From: Alkaliphilus sp.
GTDB taxonomy: Bacteria; Bacillota; Clostridia; Peptostreptococcales; NVVX01
Length of the DNA stretch: 37,478 bases
Assembly: GCA_002733545.1 (NCBI GenBank)
Contig: NVVX01000014.1
Coordinates: 22,040-59,517, forward strand
Direction of reading: 5' to 3'
Shown here: in pieces, positions 31,804 to 37,478 of the stretch
Layout of the letters: the number at the start of each line of letters is the position of its first letter
Numbering within the stretch: position 1 is the stretch's first letter
Notes under the pieces: generated by a model
The model's input: only the letters and a program-made list of their open reading frames with translations
Database searches by the model: none
What the model was told of the DNA's origin: nothing
Translations under genes and position numbers: made by a program

Positions 31804-32526
31804 TTATTTAAGCTCCCTCCTTTCAAACGCTTTTTTTAGCGTTTCAGGGTAACCTTTTAAGTCAGGTTTAAAAGAAATCTTAGCGGGGTTCGTTCTGAAA
31901 TTACGATCTGGAAGTATATTCACGAAAGTTCCCTCCACCACACCTGCTCCCGGCATTCCTTCTTCAACTTTTATATTTCGTTGTTTGACTTGTCTTTCTG
32001 ACAGTGTCACAACTCCACATCTACACTTAAAGCCATTTGGTGGATACCACACATCCCAAACAGGATCATCTGCTCTATATACTTTTTGATCCATCGCCCT
32101 ATGTGTAAGTCTCGTTTTTCTGTCATCGACCGCATCGTACATCCAGAAAGGTCTCAGCTTAACAACTGTTGGGTCTGTTATTTGTTTGTAATGCCCTACC
32201 GAATAGGCAGTTTGCGCATTGGTTCTAAAAATGTTATCAGCTTGAAAATTAGTAATTCCAGTATAGCCTTTTTCGTCAAGAAACTTATTCATATCTTTTT
32301 TGAATTGCTCCATAGTCGTTCCCTCTTCAATCGCTGTTAAAAGTGCTCCGTGAAATTTGTTTAGTACTTGTACTTGGCTGTAGCCCGAAACTGTAAATGC
32401 TGATGCTCTATATTTTTCAGCGAGCGAATAAAACTCTTTAGGGCTTACAGGAAGCTTTTCGCCAAAATATTCTATAGCTTCCTCAAATTTTAGCGGGCTT
32501 CTAAGGAGCTTAATCAGATCTTTCAT
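31804..32526 (-). CDS. Head morphogenesis protein (Mu gpF/SPP1 gp7-like)
   Basis: 240 residues. GITNFQADNIFRTNAQTAYS near residue 95 and RPFWMYDAVDDRKTRLTHRA, then DPVWDVWYPPNGFKCRCGVV, form the classic Mu F/SPP1 gp7 domain, with two cysteines likely binding metal. It acts as a minor head protein near the portal. The start overlaps the portal gene by 17 bp. Confidence 0.9.
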   Translation of the reverse strand: MKDLIKLLRSPLKFEEAIEYFGEKLPVSPKEFYSLAEKYRASAFTVSGYSQVQVLNKFHGALLTAIEEGTTMEQFKKDMNKFLDEKGYTGITNFQADNIFRTNAQTAYSVGHYKQITDPTVVKLRPFWMYDAVDDRKTRLTHRAMDQKVYRADDPVWDVWYPPNGFKCRCGVVTLSERQVKQRNIKVEEGMPGAGVVEGTFVNILPDRNFRTNPAKISFKPDLKGYPETLKKAFERRELK

Positions 32527-34075
32527 TTTCCTTCATCCTCCCAAAAATATCCGCATAAAACATTACCTTGTGAAGCAACTCTTCAAGTTTTTCGTTGTCC
32601 ATCTCTTCGTACAACTTCAGCACTGATTCATCTGTCTTAAATACTTCTTTAATTTCTTCTAGCGATTTGGCTGAATTTACAAGCTTTAGTACTGGATCGA
32701 AGCTCTGTCTAAACATCTGTGCACTTTTCTCTATTGAGTGTTCTATTATCTCGCTTACTTTTTCTTGTTGATTATTGTGATTTTCTCCACTTTCTTTGCT
32801 CGCATCGTCTTTTAATACCTTCATGCTTTGTCTATTTCTCTCTCTTTCAGGGGCAACTACTTCCTCATTAGCCTCTGGCTTTGGAACTCCAAACTTTTTG
32901 TATATATGCGAAGATGCTATTCTAAGACCTATCTTATTTACGAGTATGTCATATATCTCTACCGTTTCTTTTAGGTCTCCTGCTTCTTCGCTGTCAAATC
33001 TTAGATACGGTATTCTTTTGTTCTCTCCAAAGTTAAAGAGCACAAGCGGTCTTATAAGATCTCTTCTCACAGTAGCTGCTAACGCTTTGCAGTCTGCCAT
33101 AGTTAAATCATGCCTTACTTCATTGTGCGTTTTACTTTGTGCAAAAGACCCTCCACCGCTGTCTGAAGTCAATGTTTGCCCCAACAGCGCTTTCGACATT
33201 TGTTCGTCGCAGAACCTCGCAAGAGATTCGTATACATTGATTGAAGTTGTTTTAGCACTTTCTTTAAACTCGATTTCTGTGTTGTCAGGTATTATCCCCG
33301 CCGCATCTGTGCCAAGCATTACGAGCGCCTTCATTAGCGCTTCTTTGTCTTCTTCTGATGCGGAAGGATTGTACTTGCCAAGTCTAAGCGGCATTCCAAA
33401 GACTTCACAAAAGGCAACCCAATCCTTGACGTCATAATTTTTGAACAAATACATCCATGCTACTACTCTCAGTGTGCCTGCACGAGAAGGATGCCCTGAG
33501 CGTGCCTTATACCTATGAACAATGAACTTATTCTCTGGAACTATAATTCCATTTGGAAACTCTTCAGTCATTACTTTGAAAATGTCATTTTCGTCCCAAA
33601 AGAACTTTTTCTGATGCCTCCACTTAACGTCCTTAATGGTGTGTTTGTCATTTTCATTTTCCCAAATAATTTCACTTGTAGCTATTCCTTTCCCAACTGC
33701 ATCTAGTAGGTCTAAGAACATGTCCTCCATTGATTCAATGCTTTCAATTTCTTCTTTAACAAATTCAGCAATCTTTTTGTCGTACTCGTCATCTGAAAAA
33801 GGAATAACTTCAAAGTCAAGCCCAGTAACTGCGTTTTTCCGAGTTTGAAGTTGTGAAAAAAGATGCGGATCTTTCTCTTCCATTTCTTCAAAGAGTTCCA
33901 TTTGTCTTAGCACGTCTCCCGAATCAGCTTCTCTAAAAATTTGTGCAAGCCTTGTAGGAGTCAACCCGTTTGATGGATAAGTAGAATATTTATCCTGTAT
34001 TTGTACTGCTGCAATTTCTCCCACAATTGGTTTTTTGAATTTGTTTTGAATATAGCTAAGTGCTCTTTTAATCAA
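32510..34075 (-). CDS. Portal protein, DUF935 (Mu gp29)
   Basis: 521 residues. Conserved DUF935 stretches are LRQMELFEEMEEKDPHLFSQ, LQTRKNAVTGLDFEVIPFSD, IVHRYKARSGHPSRAGTLRV and SKALLGQTLTSDSGGGSFAQ. It forms the dodecameric DNA channel of the head. The C-terminal 120 residues are charged and helical. It lies 11 bp from the terminase gene. Confidence 0.92.
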   Translation of the reverse strand: MIKRALSYIQNKFKKPIVGEIAAVQIQDKYSTYPSNGLTPTRLAQIFREADSGDVLRQMELFEEMEEKDPHLFSQLQTRKNAVTGLDFEVIPFSDDEYDKKIAEFVKEEIESIESMEDMFLDLLDAVGKGIATSEIIWENENDKHTIKDVKWRHQKKFFWDENDIFKVMTEEFPNGIIVPENKFIVHRYKARSGHPSRAGTLRVVAWMYLFKNYDVKDWVAFCEVFGMPLRLGKYNPSASEEDKEALMKALVMLGTDAAGIIPDNTEIEFKESAKTTSINVYESLARFCDEQMSKALLGQTLTSDSGGGSFAQSKTHNEVRHDLTMADCKALAATVRRDLIRPLVLFNFGENKRIPYLRFDSEEAGDLKETVEIYDILVNKIGLRIASSHIYKKFGVPKPEANEEVVAPERERNRQSMKVLKDDASKESGENHNNQQEKVSEIIEHSIEKSAQMFRQSFDPVLKLVNSAKSLEEIKEVFKTDESVLKLYEEMDNEKLEELLHKVMFYADIFGRMKENERSD

Positions 34076-34086
34076 ATACTCGCCTC

Positions 34087-35853
34087 CTAGTAAGCTCCTT
34101 TTTTAAACTTCAGCGTTCTTGATATAACTGATTTGTACTCTACTTTTGTGCTACCCTTTATGTCAAGTGCAAGTCTTACAGCCATTTCGAGTCCATCGGG
34201 AGCATCGTCATTTCTTCCCATCGGGTACTCTTTCATTTGCTGGAGAAGTGTTTTATGCTTTTCATTGAACTTGATGTACCCATTTTTTATCATTGGTTGT
34301 AGTGATCTAATTCTTAAGTCTTTGTTTTGTCTGCTTATAATCTCTTCAATGGGCATATATTCTCCAGCTTCAACTGAACGTTTTGCCATAACCTCTTTGA
34401 AAAAATATTGAAACTGTACCGACTCTACTCCGAACCTATGCAAGGGTTTCTTGTATTCTCGCTTTAGCCTTTTTGAGGTTTCAATTGCATCTGTTATGAT
34501 TGCATCCGGTTTTCTTTTCTCCACCGAAGCAACGAGTATATACATGTATCCTGATTTCATGTCTTTTGCAAGCACTATAATAGAAGACATGTCGCTTTTT
34601 TTGTTTTTCCCAAGCGAGGGATCGTTTGCGCCAATGAAGATAAATCTGCTATCTGAAAAATCAATCTCGCCGTCTTGATAAAAGTCAAACCATTCTTCAT
34701 TGAATGTGCATGAGTCTGGGTCGATTGGATCGTTTTGAATCTCACTGTTAAAAGATGACTCTCCTTCTGAAATTTTCATGACCATTAGTCTGTAGTATGA
34801 ATTTTTCTCTTCCCACAAAACCTCCGTACCTCTTGTCATTTCTTCTTCGTTACTTCTAAAAAATTCCAAGGCATCTTCTTTCCTGCTGCCATTCTCTAGA
34901 TTGGTAAATATATCTTCCCACACTTGCCACAAAGCACTTTCTTCAGCAAAGCTGATTACTCCTCTGTATTTTTTACTGTCGTATTCTGGATTAGAAAGAA
35001 CTTTTGATAGAAGACTATCGTAGTGAAGTATTGTCCCTATATATACTATGTCCGTGTAGCCATCGCCCGCTTTTGAAACTGCTTTTTTAAACCAATTATC
35101 AAGTTTTCTTCTTTGCTCTGGCGTGTTCACGTTTTCATCGTTCTCAACGTCATCAAGCACGATTAAATCAGGTCTCCAATTTCTGTGCCTCCTACCCCTT
35201 ATCTTTTTCCCTGACCCAATAGCTTGAATTTTTATATCTGTCGAAGTAAGTATTACGCTGCTTTTCCAAACCTTTTTCCCTTTCAGTATTCCAAAGTCGT
35301 CCTTTATCGCTTCGTTTTCTTCAAGTTCCATTTTTATATCTTCGAGAAACCCCTCTGCTTGATCGGAGCTGTCCGATAGGATAATGGCATAATGCTTGTA
35401 CTCGTACATTATGGCGTGCAATGTGTCTTTGAAGGTAAAGTTTGTTGATTTTGCGTGCCCTCTAGGTGCTGCAACCACTTTTCTACACCCATTGCTACTT
35501 GCGATTTTTTCTTTGTCTCCTAGTGGGTTTAGCCCCTTCATAACACCTTTGCTCCAAATATCATCTAGCTCTGCATGGAAAGCTGGCGATTCTCTTATGA
35601 AGTATTTTGGAAGGTATGCTCTTCCAAAATATGCAAGGTCTATTGCCCCAAGCCTTTTTCTAAGTCCTTTTCTTCCTATAAGAGGAGCTCCTTTTTTGTG
35701 TTCTCTTATTAATTGTTTTCTTATTTTTTTGTGATTTTTGCCTCTGCTCACGTATTGCATGAATAGCTTTTTTTGAAACTCTAAATCTTCTTTTGCTTCG
35801 ATGTCTTCGTCTTCGTTTTTGAGTTTCCCTATGTAGTCGTCTAGTCTATTCAA
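34087..35853 (-). CDS. Terminase large subunit (Mu gp28-like)
   Basis: 588 residues; packages DNA into proheads and cuts it. The Walker A-like motif is VVAAPRGHAKST (about 126-137) and Walker B is DLIVLDDVEND (acidic pair at 234-235). The nuclease domain begins at FIFIGANDPSLGKNKKSD (first catalytic Asp). The N-terminal 80 residues are basic. It overlaps the gp27-like gene by 8 bp. Mu terminases package headful lengths from the phage end into flanking host DNA. Confidence 0.93.
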   Translation of the reverse strand: MNRLDDYIGKLKNEDEDIEAKEDLEFQKKLFMQYVSRGKNHKKIRKQLIREHKKGAPLIGRKGLRKRLGAIDLAYFGRAYLPKYFIRESPAFHAELDDIWSKGVMKGLNPLGDKEKIASSNGCRKVVAAPRGHAKSTNFTFKDTLHAIMYEYKHYAIILSDSSDQAEGFLEDIKMELEENEAIKDDFGILKGKKVWKSSVILTSTDIKIQAIGSGKKIRGRRHRNWRPDLIVLDDVENDENVNTPEQRRKLDNWFKKAVSKAGDGYTDIVYIGTILHYDSLLSKVLSNPEYDSKKYRGVISFAEESALWQVWEDIFTNLENGSRKEDALEFFRSNEEEMTRGTEVLWEEKNSYYRLMVMKISEGESSFNSEIQNDPIDPDSCTFNEEWFDFYQDGEIDFSDSRFIFIGANDPSLGKNKKSDMSSIIVLAKDMKSGYMYILVASVEKRKPDAIITDAIETSKRLKREYKKPLHRFGVESVQFQYFFKEVMAKRSVEAGEYMPIEEIISRQNKDLRIRSLQPMIKNGYIKFNEKHKTLLQQMKEYPMGRNDDAPDGLEMAVRLALDIKGSTKVEYKSVISRTLKFKKGAY

Positions 35854-36409
35854 TGCTAATCACCTTTTCTTTTGCTTTTTCAAATACTGCATTGAATTCT
35901 CTTACGAGACTTGCATCTGACTTAATTAATTTCAGCAATTCGTCTTCCATCTCCTCAAACGCAAGCTCAGCTTTCTTTTTCATGTCGTGTTGTATTTTTC
36001 TTTTATATGACTCTGCTCTTGCAACACTTACAACCAGCCGCCCAGCTTTATCTAGTGGCATATCACCAAACTCTTCTTGTGCGTTAGATATTTTTTCTAT
36101 CAACCCACCCATAAGTAAATGTGTCGCTGCGCCAGTGTAATCTTCATTCGGATTTGCTTTTATGGCTTTCACTAGCTGATTTGTTTGTTGTTGGACTTCA
36201 ATTAGCCTCAACGAAGCTTTGTTTGTTCTAATTGCATATCTCCCTACAGAACTCTTGCTAATTTCTTCTCCATATTCTTCAAGTAGCCAGCTTGATATTT
36301 CTTCGTAGGTAATGCTCGTATCAAGAAGCATGTCATCAATTTTAGATCTAGTTTCTTTGTCTAGAGTGCTTATTTTGCTTGCTACTCTTGTTCTGCTGCG
36401 TTTTGTCAT
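35846..36409 (-). CDS. Small terminase-like protein, DUF3486 (Mu gp27)
   Basis: 187 residues. The N-terminus KRSRTRVASKISTLDKETRS and the helix-turn-helix-like YEEISSWLLEEYGEEISKSS then VGRYAIRTNK match DUF3486, which precedes the large terminase in Mu-like phages and is regarded as the small subunit. The C-terminal half is a long coiled-coil-like helix. It touches the preceding gene by one base. Confidence 0.88.
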   Translation of the reverse strand: MTKRSRTRVASKISTLDKETRSKIDDMLLDTSITYEEISSWLLEEYGEEISKSSVGRYAIRTNKASLRLIEVQQQTNQLVKAIKANPNEDYTGAATHLLMGGLIEKISNAQEEFGDMPLDKAGRLVVSVARAESYKRKIQHDMKKKAELAFEEMEDELLKLIKSDASLVREFNAVFEKAKEKVISIE

Positions 36410-36705
36410 CAGACATCAACTCCAGCATCTTCCGTTGTTCCTTCTAACAAGTCAATTCCTTTTGCAGTCAGCTCAATTTGTGTATCATCTTCTATCTCCT
36501 TGAGCGCCACATCTCTTATTTTTATATATCCCTTGTCTTCAACGTAATAAATCGCTTTGTTGGTGTTTGCTGTTAATAGAACCCCTCTTGTTACAAGCGC
36601 TGTTTTAATCCCGCTAATGCTCACCGTATCAGGATAAAAGAGTGCTAACGTTCTTAGTACTTGTCCCCTCAACATCTTGTTTTTCATTGCTTGTGCTCTA
36701 TCCAT
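36409..36705 (-). CDS. Mu gp26-like winged-helix protein
   Basis: 98 residues: LRGQVLRTLALFYPDTVSIS then IKTALVTRGVLLTANTNKAI and YYVEDKGYIKIRDV. This is the pattern of a winged helix and of the VpaChn25_0724/Mu gp26 family, which always sits next to DUF3486. The function is unknown; a DNA-binding part in packaging is plausible. Confidence 0.7.
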   Translation of the reverse strand: MDRAQAMKNKMLRGQVLRTLALFYPDTVSISGIKTALVTRGVLLTANTNKAIYYVEDKGYIKIRDVALKEIEDDTQIELTAKGIDLLEGTTEDAGVDV

Positions 36706-36996
36706 TTATTCACCCCTTTTAATGCTCATTAGCGTTTCTTGAATCTTATCTAATTTGTTATCCACCGAGCTCATCGCTCTTATGAAATCATCTTTATGTA
36801 CATATTCTTTCGCAAGATTTTCTTTATGCATATTAAACTCATTTTTAAACTCCTTCAGCTCTTGCTCTCCATCGTCAATCCTCGCATGTACTCTATTTAA
36901 GTTGTTGTCAATGCTCCTTTTGAAGTCTTTTAGAAAATATGCTATAATCCCTAAGCCAATCATAATTATTGCTTGAAACAACCACTTCGTCTCCAT
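36706..36996 (-). CDS. Membrane-anchored coiled-coil protein (Mu gp25/DUF2730 position)
   Basis: 96 residues. One N-terminal transmembrane segment (WLFQAIIMIGLGIIAYFL) is followed by a long charged coiled coil (FKRSIDNNLNRVHARIDDGE onward). This fits the DUF2730/gp25 type of Mu-like phages and also resembles XhlA-type lysis helpers. It is directly adjacent to the gp26-like gene and 8 bp from the holin-like gene. Confidence 0.6.
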   Translation of the reverse strand: METKWLFQAIIMIGLGIIAYFLKDFKRSIDNNLNRVHARIDDGEQELKEFKNEFNMHKENLAKEYVHKDDFIRAMSSVDNKLDKIQETLMSIKRGE

Positions 36997-37004
36997 GCTT
37001 CCCC

Positions 37005-37436
37005 CTAGTTTTCAGCCTTGACTTTTTTCAATGCACATTCAATCTCATTTAGTATATAAGTCCTAAAATCACCTATTGATTCTTCTATTACTTCCATATA
37101 ATCCCGTCCAAGAGTCCACATTATCTCGTGATATGCTTCCTCTGCTAAGTCTTCTAATTCTTTTCTATCGACCTCACCGTCTGCAACCGCTTTTCTAATT
37201 TTCTTTGCCGAGGTTTCTTCAATCTTAGTCACCGTCTTTACTGCTACATCTTCAAGCCTCTCTAGTGCTTCCTTCGTTACGCCCCTATGATGTTCGTCTT
37301 CGATTTTAAATGTCTCAGCTTTTAACTTCGTAGAAAGATTTCTCACATGCATCACTGCATATGTCCCTGCCAATGCAACCACAGCTAATATTACGTTTAC
37401 TAGCGCCTCATTTACCACCATCATTATTTGTTCCAT
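37005..37436 (-). CDS. Holin-like protein (LLH/superfamily 6 type)
   Basis: 143 residues. There is one N-terminal hydrophobic helix (VNEALVNVILAVVALAGTYA), then a charged helical region, KIEDEHHRGVTKEALERLED then VAVKTVTKIEETSAKKIR, which resembles the Lactobacillus LL-H holin family with its conserved AVxxVEQ-like stretch. A holin would form the membrane hole at lysis. The endolysin is not visible and may lie beyond the right edge. The start follows GGGGAGGAG. The last 42 bp of the window hold only this leader. Confidence 0.6.
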   Translation of the reverse strand: MEQIMMVVNEALVNVILAVVALAGTYAVMHVRNLSTKLKAETFKIEDEHHRGVTKEALERLEDVAVKTVTKIEETSAKKIRKAVADGEVDRKELEDLAEEAYHEIMWTLGRDYMEVIEESIGDFRTYILNEIECALKKVKAEN

Positions 37437-37478
37437 TTTTCTCCTCCCCTTTCGGTTTTTTCAAAAAAATAAAGAACC

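Larger units (their letters stand above)
14794..37478. mobile_element. Mu-like transposable prophage, late half, extends past right edge
   Basis: All genes from 14851 to the right edge are on the minus strand, nearly gapless, and follow the Mu late order: gp25-27-like, TerL, DUF935 portal, gpF, protease I, capsid T, DUF1320, gpG, sheath, tube, chaperone, tape measure, baseplate, tail I, fibre region. The left boundary is placed at TGTAGC (14794), next to tandem transposase-site-like repeats. Codon use and base composition look less AT-rich than in the flanking genes. No integrase, tRNA or att core is seen, consistent with transposition. Early genes (transposase, target-DNA activator, repressor) are expected outside the window. 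Confidence 0.85.

Noticed and set aside
1-37478. CRISPR array
   Set aside because: No regularly spaced repeats were seen anywhere; the only long repeats are TR/VR and the phage-end sites.

Overview
The window comes from an AT-rich anaerobic Firmicute, most likely of the Clostridia. The evidence is the very low-GC housekeeping genes with strong AGGAGG-type ribosome binding sites, a split Mrp/Mbh-type cation antiporter operon, and a relic of an [FeFe]-hydrogenase. The species cannot be named from the sequence alone.

Positions 1-9630 hold two amino-acid biosynthesis operons, both on the minus strand. The threonine operon is hom-thrC-thrB, with thrB running off the left edge. The aromatic operon is aroF (DAHP synthase)-tyrA-aroB-aroA-aroC and ends in an intrinsic terminator at 3541-3567. 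Upstream of aroF is a consensus sigma-A promoter (TTGACA-17-TATAAT, 9601-9629). It is followed by a 57-codon leader ORF in which 12 of 18 consecutive residues are Phe or Tyr, then by a strong terminator hairpin. This is the layout of a ribosome-mediated transcription attenuator sensing Phe/Tyr supply.

Positions 9735-10052 are a roughly 320-bp relic of an IS1634-like insertion sequence. Positions 10053-14415 are an eight-gene Mrp/Mbh-type Na+/H+ antiporter operon (mrpE-F-G-mbhD-mbhE-B-C-D, minus strand) that lacks a full-size MrpA. Next comes a fragment of an [FeFe]-hydrogenase with its middle deleted.

From about 14794 to the right edge lies the late half of a Mu-like transposable prophage, entirely on the minus strand. 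Read from the right edge leftward, it holds: a holin-like gene, Mu gp25/26/27-like genes, TerL, portal, gpF-like head protein, protease I/scaffold, a small capsid-associated protein, major capsid gpT, DUF1320, gpG, tail completion, sheath, tube, tail-assembly chaperone with a -1 frameshift signal (AAATTTC), tape measure, baseplate hub and wedge genes, tail protein I and fibre-region proteins. The phage ends in a complete diversity-generating retroelement (DGR): a C-type-lectin/FGE-fold variable protein, Avd, a template repeat and a DGR reverse transcriptase. TR and VR (109 bp) differ at 14 positions, 13 of them template adenines, which change seven Asn codons to S, G, S, L, Y, Y and L. Just past the RT, two 20-bp transposase-binding-like repeats 22 bp apart and a TGTAGC terminus mark the probable phage end.

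A 22-bp perfect palindrome (31724-31745) sits in the only sizeable gap of the head-gene cluster, at the place where Mu carries its central strong gyrase site. The early phage half (transposase, repressor, endolysin) would lie beyond the right edge.
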